Of a stretch of 64,000 nt of DNA, positions 41,107-49,517 are shown piece by piece. The stretch comes from Pseudonocardia sp. T1-2H (lineage in GTDB: Bacteria > Actinomycetota > Actinomycetes > Mycobacteriales > Pseudonocardiaceae): contig NZ_JBBPCL010000001.1 of assembly GCF_038039215.1 (NCBI RefSeq), positions 6,138,001 through 6,202,000 on the forward strand, in the 5' to 3' direction. The translations under genes were made by a program, and so were the position numbers. The stretch's first letter is position 1, and each line of letters starts with the position of its first letter. The notes below the pieces were generated by a model. That model ran no database searches, was not told the origin of the DNA, and worked only from the letters and a program-made list of their open reading frames with translations.

Positions 41107-42125
41107 CCGCGACCACCGGAACCGGGATCACCACGGACACCACGCTCGAGGTCGAGAACCTGAAGGTCGACGTGCTCACCGAGAAGGGCTGGGCCACCGT
41201 CGTGGACGGCGTCAGCTTCGGGGTGGCCCGCGGCGAGACCCTCGGCATCGTCGGCGAGTCCGGCTCGGGCAAGAGCGTCACCTGCCTGTCCATCGCCGGG
41301 CTGATGCCGCCCGCCCAGACCCGGGTCACCGCGGACACTCTGCGGCTGCTCGAGCACGACCTCACGACGCTGTCCCCGAAGGAGATGGCGGACATCCGCG
41401 GCCCGAAGATCGCGATGATCTTCCAAGAGCCGATGAGCAGCCTGAACCCGGCGTTCACCGTCGGGGACCAGATCGCTGAGGTGCTTCGCCGGCACGAGGG
41501 GTTGTCCCGCAAGGAGTCCCGCCGGCGCGCGGTGGCCCTGCTGGACCGCGTCGGGGTGCCGAGCCCCCAGCGGCGGGCGGCGCAGTACCCGTTCGAGTTC
41601 TCCGGCGGCATGCGGCAGCGCGTGATGATCGCGATCGCGCTGGCCTGCAACCCGGACGTCATCGTCGCCGACGAGCCGACGACCGCCCTGGACGTCACCG
41701 TGCAGGCCCAGATCCTCGAGCTGCTCCGGGAGATCCAGTCCGAGCACGGGATGTCGGTCATCTTCATCACCCACGACCTCGGCGTCGTCGCGGACGTCTG
41801 CGACCGGGTGCTGGTGATGTACGCCGGGCAGATCGTGGAGGGCGCGGACCTCGCCGAGCTGTTCGCGGACCCGCGCCATCCCTACATGGAGGGCCTGCTG
41901 GCGGCGATGCCGCGGATGGACAACCCCTCCGACACGCTGGTGAGCATCCCGGGACATCCGCCGCGGGTCGATGACATGCCGGCCGGCTGCCGCTTCCACC
42001 CCCGCTGCCGGTACGCGAGCGACGCCTGCCGTACGGGCGACTCGCCGCTGCTGGAGCGGGTCGCCCCCGGCCACACCACCCGGTGCCTGCGGCACCCCGA
42101 GCTGACCCTGCGAGGTTCCCCGTGA
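41103..42125 (+). CDS. ABC importer ATPase, DppD/OppD type
   Basis: The 340-residue ATPase has Walker A GESGSGKSV, the Q-loop in FQEPMSSLNP, signature FSGGMRQR, Walker B VIVADEPT and the switch histidine in ITHDLGVV. The C-terminal oligopeptide/dipeptide domain ends with CRFHPRCRYASDAC, the cysteine cluster seen in Opp/Dpp ATPases that often hold an iron-sulphur centre. It energises import together with the next protein. GTG start overlapping the upstream stop. Confidence 0.92.
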   Translation: MTATTGTGITTDTTLEVENLKVDVLTEKGWATVVDGVSFGVARGETLGIVGESGSGKSVTCLSIAGLMPPAQTRVTADTLRLLEHDLTTLSPKEMADIRGPKIAMIFQEPMSSLNPAFTVGDQIAEVLRRHEGLSRKESRRRAVALLDRVGVPSPQRRAAQYPFEFSGGMRQRVMIAIALACNPDVIVADEPTTALDVTVQAQILELLREIQSEHGMSVIFITHDLGVVADVCDRVLVMYAGQIVEGADLAELFADPRHPYMEGLLAAMPRMDNPSDTLVSIPGHPPRVDDMPAGCRFHPRCRYASDACRTGDSPLLERVAPGHTTRCLRHPELTLRGSP

Positions 42126-43176
42126 GCGAGGCGCCCCTGCTCCAGGTGAAGGACCTCGAGGTCACCTTCTCCCCCGCAAGCGGCTCTTCCGCGAGCGGGT
42201 GCACCTGCGTGCCGTCGACGGCATCAGCTTCGACCTCACCGAGGGTGAAACGCTCGGCCTGGTCGGCGAGTCCGGTTGCGGCAAGTCGACGACGGCGCGC
42301 GGGCTGATGCGGCTGGTCGAGCCCACCCGGGGTTCGGTGAAGCTGGCGGGCCGCGAGCTGCTGGGCCTGCCGCAGAAGGAGCTGCGCACCGCCCGCCGGG
42401 ACATCCAGATGGTCTTCCAGGACCCGTACTCCTCGCTCGACCCCTCGATGCTGGTCCGGGACTCGATCGGCGAGCCGCTGGACGTGCACGTCGGGCTCGG
42501 CCGCACCGAGCGCGTCGAACGGGTCGCCGAGCTGCTGCGCCGGGTCGGGCTACCGCCGGACTACATGACGCGCTACCCGCACGAGTTCTCCGGCGGACAG
42601 CGCCAGCGGCTCACCATCGCCCGGGCCATCGCCGCGGACCCCAAGATCCTCGTCCTCGACGAGGCGGTGTCGGCCCTGGACGTCTCCACCCAGAACCAGG
42701 TGATCGGCCTGCTGGAGGAACTGTCCGCGAAGATCGGGCTGACCTACCTGTTCATCGCGCACGACCTGTCCGTCGTGCGGCACATCTCCGACCGGGTCGC
42801 GGTGATGTACCTCGGGCAGATCGTGGAGCACGGGGACGCGAAGCGGGTGTTCGACTCCCCGGCCCACCCGTACACGCAGGCGCTGCTGTCCGCCGTGCCC
42901 GTGCCGTCGCCGCTGACCCAGCGCAACCGGGAGCGGATCGTGCTCTCCGGGGACCCGCCGGACCCGTCCCGGGTGCCGCCGGGCTGCCGGTTCCACACCC
43001 GCTGCCAGTACGCGATGGACGTCTGCCGCACGGAGGTCCCGTTGCCGACGCCCGCGCTGGGCTCCGGCGAGGTGGCCTGCCACCTGCACACGACGGGCCC
43101 GCGGCTCGGCGGCTCCTCTGTGCGGACCATCGGCACCGGCCGGCATTCGCGCAGCTCGAACGAGGTCCCGGCGTGA
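42122..43176 (+). CDS. ABC importer ATPase, DppF/OppF type, single-base frameshift
   Basis: The GTG at 42122 overlaps the previous stop and encodes SEAPLLQVKDLEVTFSP. The frame is then lost in a run of five C (42171-42175). With one more C it continues as RKRLFRERVHLRAVDGISF and on through Walker A GESGCGKST, FQDPYSSLDPS, FSGGQRQR, ILVLDEAV and IAHDLSVV to the cysteine-rich CRFHTRCQYAMDVC tail, about 351 residues in all. An intact start at 42199 would remove the first strand of the ATPase core, so I take the break as a homopolymer error. It completes the importer. Confidence 0.85.
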
Positions 43177-44213
43177 GGACGGCCCGTTGGGAGGGCATCG
43201 AGAAGATCGCGCTCGTCGAGGTCGACGCGCCGGAGCCAGGCCCACGGGACGTCGTGCTCGATATCGGCGCCTGCGGGATTTGCGGCTCGGACGTGCACGC
43301 CTACGCCGAGGGGGCCTGGATCGCCGAGGGCTCCCCCATGGGCCACGAGTTCTCCGGCACCGTGCGGAGCGCGGGCGCGGAGATTCGCGGCCTCGCCGTC
43401 GGGGACCGGGTCGCGGTCAACCCGATGGGCCCGTGCGGAACCTGTCGGCAGTGCTCCCTGGGCCGCACCAACCTGTGCTCGGGCGCGGTGAACAGCGCCC
43501 GCGGCGGCCTGTCGGACCAGGTCCTCGTGCCGGAGGCCGAGTCCGGCGCGCGGCTGTTCCGGATGCCGGACGGGATGTCGTTCGAGGAGGGCGCGTTCCT
43601 CGAGCCGCTCTCCGTGGCGGTCCGCGCGGTGACCTCCGCCACGCCGGACCTGGACGCGCCGATCGTCGTCGCCGGGCTGGGCTCGATCGGCCAGTGCGTG
43701 CTGCGGGTCCTGCTCGCGTACGGCGCGACGGACGTCGTCGGGATCGACGTCTCCCCCGCCCGGCTCGACGTGTCCCGCGAGACCGGCGCCCCCGTGCTCG
43801 ACGCCCGCGCCGAGGACGCCCGCGCCCACCTGCTCGACCGTTGGGGCACTTCGGTCTCGCCATACCAGCAGGGCGGCAACGTCGGCACCTTCTTCGAGTG
43901 CTCCGGCGCCGTGCCGATGACCACGATCGCGACCGAGGTGACGCGCGCGGGCGGCACCGTCTCCCTCGCCGGGCTCAACGGGTCCAGCCCGCCGGTCGAC
44001 CTGGACACGGTGGTGCAGAAGGAGCTGCGGCTGCTCGGCAGCTTCGCCTACACCGGCCCGGACTCCACCGAGGCCTTCCGGCTGCTGTCCACCGGGGCCG
44101 TCCGGGTGGCGCCGCTGGTGTCGCACCGGGTGCCGCTGAGCCGGGTCGGCGAGGCGTTCGAGGCCCAGCACGCCGTCGACGGCTCGATCAAGGTCGTCGT
44201 CCTCCCCGACTAG
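43173..44213 (+). CDS. Zinc-dependent alcohol dehydrogenase (MDR; threonine/butanediol-dehydrogenase-like)
   Basis: The 346-residue protein has catalytic zinc ligands in ACGICGSDVHAY and GHEFSG, four structural zinc cysteines in GPCGTCRQCSLGRTNLC, and the NAD motif AGLGSIGQCV. It would oxidise a secondary alcohol or polyol. Its GTG overlaps the ATPase stop (GTGA), so it is translated with the importer, which strongly suggests it acts on the imported compound or its first product. Confidence 0.87.
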   Translation: MRTARWEGIEKIALVEVDAPEPGPRDVVLDIGACGICGSDVHAYAEGAWIAEGSPMGHEFSGTVRSAGAEIRGLAVGDRVAVNPMGPCGTCRQCSLGRTNLCSGAVNSARGGLSDQVLVPEAESGARLFRMPDGMSFEEGAFLEPLSVAVRAVTSATPDLDAPIVVAGLGSIGQCVLRVLLAYGATDVVGIDVSPARLDVSRETGAPVLDARAEDARAHLLDRWGTSVSPYQQGGNVGTFFECSGAVPMTTIATEVTRAGGTVSLAGLNGSSPPVDLDTVVQKELRLLGSFAYTGPDSTEAFRLLSTGAVRVAPLVSHRVPLSRVGEAFEAQHAVDGSIKVVVLPD

Positions 44214-44226
44214 AGGAGTCACACGC

Positions 44227-45168
44227 ATGTACGCCGTCGGAATCCCGCAGCCCGGTGGCCCGGAGGTCCTGCAGCTCGTCGAGCTGCCGACCCCCGAGCC
44301 CGGGCCCGGCGAGATCCGCATCCGCACCGCCGCCGCGGCGGTCAACCCCACCGACACCGCGTTCCGCCAGTGGGGTCCGCGGCAGAAGGAGGGGTTGGCG
44401 CCGCCGTGGGTCCCCGGAATGGAGATGGCCGGGACGGTCGACGCGGTCGGCGAGGGTGCGCCCTGGGCGACAGGGGACCGGGTGATGGCGATCGTCATGC
44501 CCCGTCGCGCGCTCGGCGGGGCCCAGGCCGAGTACGTCGTGGTGCCGGCGGACGGTGCCGCGGCGATCCCGAACGGCATCTCCGACGCCGAGGCCTCGAC
44601 GCTGCCGATGAACGGCCTCACCGTCCACTCCGCCCTGCTGCACCTGGGCCTGTCCCCCGGTCAGACGCTCGGCGTCACCGGGGCCGCGGGCGCGGTCGGC
44701 GGCTACGCGATCGAACTCGGCAAGATCACGGGGCTGCGGGTCGTCGCCGACGCGAGCGAGCCTGACGAGGAGTTGGTCCGCGGCCTCGGCCCGGACGTCG
44801 TCGTGCGGGCGTCGAAGAACCTCGACGAGGAGGTCGCCGCGTTCCGCGGGGCCGTCCCCGAGGGCGTCGACGGGCTGATCGACGCAGCGGTGCTGGACGT
44901 CGGCGCGCTTCCGATCGTCAAGGACGGCGGGGCGCTGGCGACCCTCCGGTTCTGGGCCGGGCCGTCCGAACGAGACATCCGGATCCACCCGGTCATGGTC
45001 TCCGACCACCTCCACGACGGGGCCGAGATCGCGAAACTCGCCCAGCTCGTCGTCGAGGGGCGGTTGACGTTGCGGGTCGCCGCCACCTACCCGGCCGCCG
45101 AGGCCACCGCCGCGCACGAGCGGCTGCAGGCCGGCGGTACCCGCGGCCGTCTCGTCCTCACGTTCTAG
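44227..45168 (+). CDS. NADP-dependent quinone oxidoreductase-like MDR protein
   Basis: The 313-residue protein lacks zinc ligands. It has the GroES-like N-terminal part (AAAVNPTDTAFRQWG), the cofactor loop GVTGAAGAVGGYAIEL, and the usual end RLQAGGTRGRLVLTF. Family members reduce quinones or alpha,beta-unsaturated carbonyls with NADPH. It is 13 bp after the zinc dehydrogenase gene with a GAGG site, inside the importer operon. An internal double-bond reduction step of the pathway is plausible. Confidence 0.85.
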   Translation: MYAVGIPQPGGPEVLQLVELPTPEPGPGEIRIRTAAAAVNPTDTAFRQWGPRQKEGLAPPWVPGMEMAGTVDAVGEGAPWATGDRVMAIVMPRRALGGAQAEYVVVPADGAAAIPNGISDAEASTLPMNGLTVHSALLHLGLSPGQTLGVTGAAGAVGGYAIELGKITGLRVVADASEPDEELVRGLGPDVVVRASKNLDEEVAAFRGAVPEGVDGLIDAAVLDVGALPIVKDGGALATLRFWAGPSERDIRIHPVMVSDHLHDGAEIAKLAQLVVEGRLTLRVAATYPAAEATAAHERLQAGGTRGRLVLTF

Positions 45169-45181
45169 AAGGGAACTCACC

Positions 45182-45976
45182 ATGGGCAGGCTCGACGGCA
45201 GGATCGCCGTGATCACCGGCGGTGCCAGCGGAATCGGACAGGCGACCGCGGTGCGGTTCGCCGTGGAGGGCGCGGACGTCGTCGTCGGCGACCTCGCGGA
45301 CGGCGCCGAGACGGTCGCGCTGGTCGAGAAGGCCGGCCGCAAGGCCCGCTACGTGCGCACGGACACCACGAACGAGGCGGACTGCGACGCACTGGTCGCG
45401 GCGGCCGTCGAGACGTTCGGCAAGGTCGACGTCGGGGTCGCCGCGGCCGGGGTGGCCACCGCGGCCGGGGCGAGCAACATCCAGACCCGGGCCGCACAGG
45501 GCGACGCGACCCACGTCGTCAACCTGGAGCCGGACAACTTCCGGCGGGTCCTCGACGTGAACCTCCTCGGGGTCCTGTTCACCGACCGGGCGCTGGCCCG
45601 GCAGATGCTCGCGCAGGGCACCGGCGGCTCCATCGTCAACATCGCCTCGACGGCCGCGAAGATCCCGCTGGCCGGCGCCGCGCCGTACTGCGTGTCCAAA
45701 GCCGGCGTCTGGATGCTCACCAAGGTCATGGCTCTGGAGCTGGCGACCACGGGCATCCGGGTCAACGCCGTCGGCCCCGGCTACACCGCCACACCGATGA
45801 TCGCCGGGCTGGAGCAGAACCGGCCCGCCTACGACGTGGCCATGAGCATCACGCCGATGAACCGGCTCGGCACCGCGGCGGAGTCCGCGGCCGCCTGCCT
45901 GTACCTCGCGAGCGACGAATCCTCGTTCACGACCGGCCAGATCCTGCACCCCGCCGGCGGCCAGTTCACGGGCTGA
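45182..45976 (+). CDS. Short-chain dehydrogenase/reductase
   Basis: The 264-residue classical SDR has TGGASGIG, VAAAGVA in place of NNAG, IVNIASTAAKIPLAG with the catalytic serine, and YCVSK as the active site. It sits in the importer operon, 13 bp after the quinone oxidoreductase gene and 26 bp before the binding-protein gene, with an AAGGGA site. It probably interconverts an alcohol and ketone in the same pathway. Confidence 0.88.
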   Translation: MGRLDGRIAVITGGASGIGQATAVRFAVEGADVVVGDLADGAETVALVEKAGRKARYVRTDTTNEADCDALVAAAVETFGKVDVGVAAAGVATAAGASNIQTRAAQGDATHVVNLEPDNFRRVLDVNLLGVLFTDRALARQMLAQGTGGSIVNIASTAAKIPLAGAAPYCVSKAGVWMLTKVMALELATTGIRVNAVGPGYTATPMIAGLEQNRPAYDVAMSITPMNRLGTAAESAAACLYLASDESSFTTGQILHPAGGQFTG

Positions 45977-46002
45977 TCGCCCCCCGAGAGAGGACCACAC
46001 TC

Positions 46003-47556
46003 GTGACAGGCACCCCACGCCGGCTCCTGGTCGGCCTGATCGCCGCGCTCGCCCTTCTCGTCTCCGCCTGTGGCGGCGGGGACGCCGGGAGCGACACGCC
46101 CTCCGCGGCGTCGGACCCGAACGCGATCCTGCGCTACGCGTTCGTGCAGAACGTCTCCAGCTTCGACCCGCACCGCTCCAGCAACGCCTGGGACATGGTC
46201 AACCTGCGGCTCGTCTACGACCAGCTGCTGCAGGAGGACCAGAACGGCGAGATCCGGCCGATGCTCGCGACGAGCTACGAGTTCACCGACGGCGGGAAGG
46301 TCCTGCAGCTCACCCTGCGTGACGACGTGACCTTCCACGACGGGACGAAGTTCGACGCGTCCGCGGTGAAGGCCAACCTGGAACGGGCGAAGACGCTGGA
46401 GACGAGCACGCTGCGCGGTGCGTTACGGGCCATCGACTCGATCGACGCCCCGGACCCGAGGACCGTCCGGCTGAACCTCAACTCGCCGGGTGGCAACCTG
46501 CCCGCGCTGTTCACCGAGCGGTACGGCTCGATGATCAGCCCGGCGGCGTTCGGCAACCCGGACCTGGACCAGAAGCCCGTCGGCTCCGGCATGTTCACGA
46601 TGACCGAGTACGTCCCCGGGCAGGTCACTCGCTACACGAAGGCCGCGAACTACTGGGATCCCGAGGCGGTCAAGGTCGCGGGCGTCGAGGTGTACGTCCA
46701 GACCTCCTCGCCGACGCGGCTGAACATGCTGCGCACCGGACAGATCGACATGACGTATCTGGACCCGTCGGTGCAGGACCAGGCCGTCGCCGCAGGCCTG
46801 AACGTGCAGTCCTCGCAGAGCACGACGATCTTCCGGATGACGGTGAACACCGCCAAGACCCCGTTCGACAAGCTCGAGGTGCGCCAGGCCATGGAGCACG
46901 CGATCGACCGCCGGGCGATCGTCGACGGGATCCTGTTCGGCATCGGCCAGCCGACCGCGCAGCTGATCCCGCCGGGCCACTGGGCCTACGACGAGAAGGT
47001 CGCCTGGGACGGGCCGGACTACAACTACGACCCGGCCAAGGCCAAGCAGCTGCTGGCCCAGGCCGGATACCCGGACGGGACCGAGTTCGAGATGCTCATC
47101 CCCGCCCTCGACGACCACCGCGCCGTCTCCGAGGCCGTGGTGCCGATGCTGGAGGCGGTCGGCCTGCGCCCGAAGACACGGGTGATCGAGCCGGCCACCA
47201 CGCCGTCGACCTTCTTCAGCCGGCAGGAGGGCAACGCCTACATCGGCGCGAGCGCCCCCTTCGTCGACCCGACGACGCAGTACGAGTCGAACCTGGCCGG
47301 ACAGTTCACCAACCCGTGGAACACGACGTCACCGGAGTTCACGGCGGCCTGGAACGAGTCCCTGGTGGGGGCGTCGCGCGAGGAGCGGTTGCCGGCCGTC
47401 CACAAGATGATCGAGGACGAGAAGGACCTCCGCCGCCAGTTCGGGATCTACGCCGCCCAGCCGCCGAGCGTGTGGACGGACAAGGTGATCTTCCCGCAGG
47501 GCTACAAGCCGGCGTACGCGCCGACCTTCCGGGGCGTCGCGATCGCGGCTGGCTGA
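46003..47556 (+). CDS. ABC importer substrate-binding lipoprotein, family 5 (copy A)
   Basis: The 517-residue protein has a signal peptide with lipobox LVSAC (lipidated Cys about 23) and the family-5 solute-binding fold: NVSSFDPHRSSNAWDMVNL, YDQLLQEDQNGEIRPMLATS, VTFHDGTKFDASAVKANLER, and a C-terminal YAPTFRGVAIA. It delivers ligand to the permeases encoded upstream in the same operon. It is clearly paralogous to the protein at 52878-54452. The last gene of the operon; a hairpin follows. Confidence 0.92.
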   Translation: MTGTPRRLLVGLIAALALLVSACGGGDAGSDTPSAASDPNAILRYAFVQNVSSFDPHRSSNAWDMVNLRLVYDQLLQEDQNGEIRPMLATSYEFTDGGKVLQLTLRDDVTFHDGTKFDASAVKANLERAKTLETSTLRGALRAIDSIDAPDPRTVRLNLNSPGGNLPALFTERYGSMISPAAFGNPDLDQKPVGSGMFTMTEYVPGQVTRYTKAANYWDPEAVKVAGVEVYVQTSSPTRLNMLRTGQIDMTYLDPSVQDQAVAAGLNVQSSQSTTIFRMTVNTAKTPFDKLEVRQAMEHAIDRRAIVDGILFGIGQPTAQLIPPGHWAYDEKVAWDGPDYNYDPAKAKQLLAQAGYPDGTEFEMLIPALDDHRAVSEAVVPMLEAVGLRPKTRVIEPATTPSTFFSRQEGNAYIGASAPFVDPTTQYESNLAGQFTNPWNTTSPEFTAAWNESLVGASREERLPAVHKMIEDEKDLRRQFGIYAAQPPSVWTDKVIFPQGYKPAYAPTFRGVAIAAG

Positions 47557-47563
47557 CAGCGGC

Positions 47564-47598
47564 GACGCCGCGGCGGTGGATCGCACCGCCGCGGCGTC
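47564..47598 (+). terminator. Terminator of the ABC importer operon
   Basis: A perfect 15-bp stem (47564-47578 with 47584-47598) and 5-nt loop, 7 bases after the binding-protein stop codon. Confidence 0.85.
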
Positions 47599-47644
47599 CT
47601 CGTCGGAAGCGGTGACGGCCGCCCGGCCGTGACAGCATGGGGCC

Positions 47645-47845
47645 GTGCCCGACGGATCCAGCTCGGCCCTGCCGCTCTACGAGGTCACGGTGATGCGAGA
47701 GGACGAGGGGTGGGTGGTCACCGTCGACGGCGTCCCCGGATCCGTGCAGGTGGAGACGTTCGCCGAGCTCGATCCCGCGGTACGCGGGCTCATCACGGAG
47801 GGCACCGGGACGAAGGACTTCGACGTGTTCTGGACCTACGTGTAG
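47645..47845 (+). CDS. Small HicB/DUF1902-like protein
   Basis: The 66-residue protein (LYEVTVMREDEGWVVTVDGVPG, then VETFAELDPAVRGLI) has the strand-strand-helix pattern of the HicB-antitoxin RNase-H-like fold, but lacks a DNA-binding tail. No HicA-like toxin gene is next to it, so a toxin-antitoxin role is doubtful. It starts with GTG. Its stop codon lies in the first unit of a perfect 35-bp tandem duplication. Confidence 0.6.
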   Translation: MPDGSSSALPLYEVTVMREDEGWVVTVDGVPGSVQVETFAELDPAVRGLITEGTGTKDFDVFWTYV

Positions 47846-47909
47846 AACGAACTCGGGGAGCCCGTCGCGGATGCGTGTAGAACGAACTCGGGGAGCCCGT
47901 CGCGGATGC
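47840..47909. repeat. Perfect 35-bp tandem duplication at the end of the HicB-like gene
   Basis: The unit at 47840-47874 is repeated exactly at 47875-47909. Each copy begins GTGTAGAACG and ends GCGGATGC. The first copy holds the stop codon of the HicB-like gene. The absence of any difference between copies points to a recent event or an assembly artefact. Confidence 0.95.
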
Positions 47910-47964
47910 GGATACCGGGGCCGCTCGGGGCCGAGGCACGGTGAGAGGAACGGCACGGACGCTG

Positions 47965-48345
47965 CTACGCCAGCCGGAACACCGGTACCGCTTCGGACTC
48001 CTCGTCCGCCCGCTCGAACGCCACCGTCAGCCGAGCCCCCGCCGCGACCTGCTCCGGCTCCGCGCCGATCACCTTCGACCACCACCACGGGCCCTCGTCG
48101 AGCTCCGCGACCACCAGGGTGTCCCGATCACCGCCGCGCTGATGCGCGACCGAGCGGCTGACGACCGACGCCCCGCCGGCGGCAGCGACGGACACGAGAT
48201 CGACCGAGGCGCACGTGTCGCACTGCTGCGCGTACGGCGGCGAGAAGTGCCCGGCCGGGCAGCGGAACAGCAGGCGCTCGCTCCGGGCCGTGCCGTCGAA
48301 GAACGCCGCCGTGGCCTCGTCGCGACGCACCGGGCCGACCCTCAC
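47965..48345 (-). CDS. Zn-ribbon/OB-fold protein (DUF35), thiolase partner
   Basis: The 126-residue protein has a rubredoxin-like zinc ribbon (RCPAGHFSPPYAQQCDTC, one ligand of the usual four replaced by His) and an OB-fold with a hydrophobic WWWSKVIG. DUF35 proteins act as partners of SCP-x-type thiolases or aldolases in degradation of sterol side chains and similar CoA esters, helping bind acyl-CoA. The GTG start overlaps the stop of the thiolase gene (GTGA), exactly as expected for such a pair. Confidence 0.85.
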   Translation of the reverse strand: MRVGPVRRDEATAAFFDGTARSERLLFRCPAGHFSPPYAQQCDTCASVDLVSVAAAGGASVVSRSVAHQRGGDRDTLVVAELDEGPWWWSKVIGAEPEQVAAGARLTVAFERADEESEAVPVFRLA

Positions 48346-49517
48346 GAGCTGCTCCTCCCGGCCGGCCCGTGCGGGGAGAGCACGAGCGTCGAGTGATGGT
48401 CGAGCACGCCGCCGTTGCCGCTGACCAGCACGACGTCGTGCCGGTCGACCTGCCGCTCGCCGGCCTCGCCGCGGGCCTGCAGGATCGCCTCGGACAGGGG
48501 GGTCATGCCCCACATGTAGGACGACGAGAGCTGCCCGCCGCCGGTGTTGACCTTGAGCTTGCCGTCCGGGCCGAGGGTGCCGTCCGCGACGAACCGGCCG
48601 CCCTCGCCCTTCGGACAGAAGCCGTAGTCCTCCAGCGTGATCAACACGGTGAAGGTGTAGCAGTCGTAGAGCTCGGCGACGTCCACGTCGTCCACGGTCA
48701 GGCCCGCCATCGCGAGCGCTGCCGGTCCGGACCGGGCCGCACCGGACACGAGGCCGAAGTCCTCGTGGCGCCGCTGCGCGTGCCCCGGGTGCGCCTGCCC
48801 CCAGCCCAGGACGTGCACCGGCGGGCGGGCCAGCGACGCCGCCCGCTCCGCGGACGTGACGATCACGGCGATCCCGCCGTTGGACACCAGACAGCAGTCG
48901 AACAGGTGGAACGGCTCCACGATCCAGCGGGACGCGTGATAGTCCTCCAGCGTCATCGGCGTGCGCATCTGCGCCTGCGGGTTCAGCTCGGCCCACGCCC
49001 GCTGCCCCACCGCGATGTGCCCGAGCTGGTCGTTCGTGGTGCCGTAGGTGTCCATGTGCCGCTGCGCGGCGAGCGCGTACAACGAGTTCGTGTCGCGGAT
49101 CCCGGCCGCGCCGAGCAGCCCGCGCCAGCCGACCGCCCCGCGCGCGCCGTAGGCCGCCCCGGTGCTGGTGTCCTGGCGGAGCGGGGCGTCCGCGAAGACG
49201 CACGCGACGGTCTCGGCCATCCCCGCGGCGATCGCCAGGGACGCGTACTGGACCATCTGCCCCGCCGTCGAGCCGTAGGACTGCATCTCGGACAGCAGCC
49301 GCAGGTCCCGCAGGCCCAGGTCCCGTTGCAGCGCCAGGCCCACGCCACCGCTGACGCCGGCCGAGGTCAGCAGCCCGTCGACGTCGCCGAGCTCCAGGCC
49401 CGCGTCCGCCACCGCGAGCCGGACGGCGTCGCCCGCGAACTGCGCCGCGGTCCGGCTGTAGACCTTGCCCAGCTCGGTCATTCCGAGCCCGACGATCGCG
49501 GCGCTCCGCTCAGCCAC
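48342..49517 (-). CDS. Thiolase-family protein (SCP-x-like acetyl-CoA acyltransferase/lipid-transfer type)
   Basis: The 391-residue protein has the thiolase fold of the SCP-x branch: AAIVGLGMTELGK at the start, ADAGLELGDVDGLLTSAG, YGSTAGQMVQYASLAIAAG, DVAELYDCYTFTVLITLEDYGFCPKGEGG, and the C-terminal VSGNGGVLDHHSTLVL with a conserved histidine pair. Relatives cleave beta-keto or beta-hydroxyacyl-CoA in sterol or branched-chain acid catabolism; some are aldolases. It lies between an acyl-CoA dehydrogenase (8-bp overlap) and the DUF35 gene. GTG start. Confidence 0.87.
   Translation of the reverse strand: MAERSAAIVGLGMTELGKVYSRTAAQFAGDAVRLAVADAGLELGDVDGLLTSAGVSGGVGLALQRDLGLRDLRLLSEMQSYGSTAGQMVQYASLAIAAGMAETVACVFADAPLRQDTSTGAAYGARGAVGWRGLLGAAGIRDTNSLYALAAQRHMDTYGTTNDQLGHIAVGQRAWAELNPQAQMRTPMTLEDYHASRWIVEPFHLFDCCLVSNGGIAVIVTSAERAASLARPPVHVLGWGQAHPGHAQRRHEDFGLVSGAARSGPAALAMAGLTVDDVDVAELYDCYTFTVLITLEDYGFCPKGEGGRFVADGTLGPDGKLKVNTGGGQLSSSYMWGMTPLSEAILQARGEAGERQVDRHDVVLVSGNGGVLDHHSTLVLSPHGPAGRSSS

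Noticed and set aside
42199..43176. DppF-type ATPase starting at the internal GTG at 42199
   Set aside because: This start would drop the first strand of the ATPase domain. The coding signal clearly continues upstream in the shifted frame to a GTG that overlaps the previous stop codon.
47840..47909. Possible CRISPR array
   Set aside because: Two directly adjacent copies with no spacer and no cas genes nearby; it is a simple tandem duplication.
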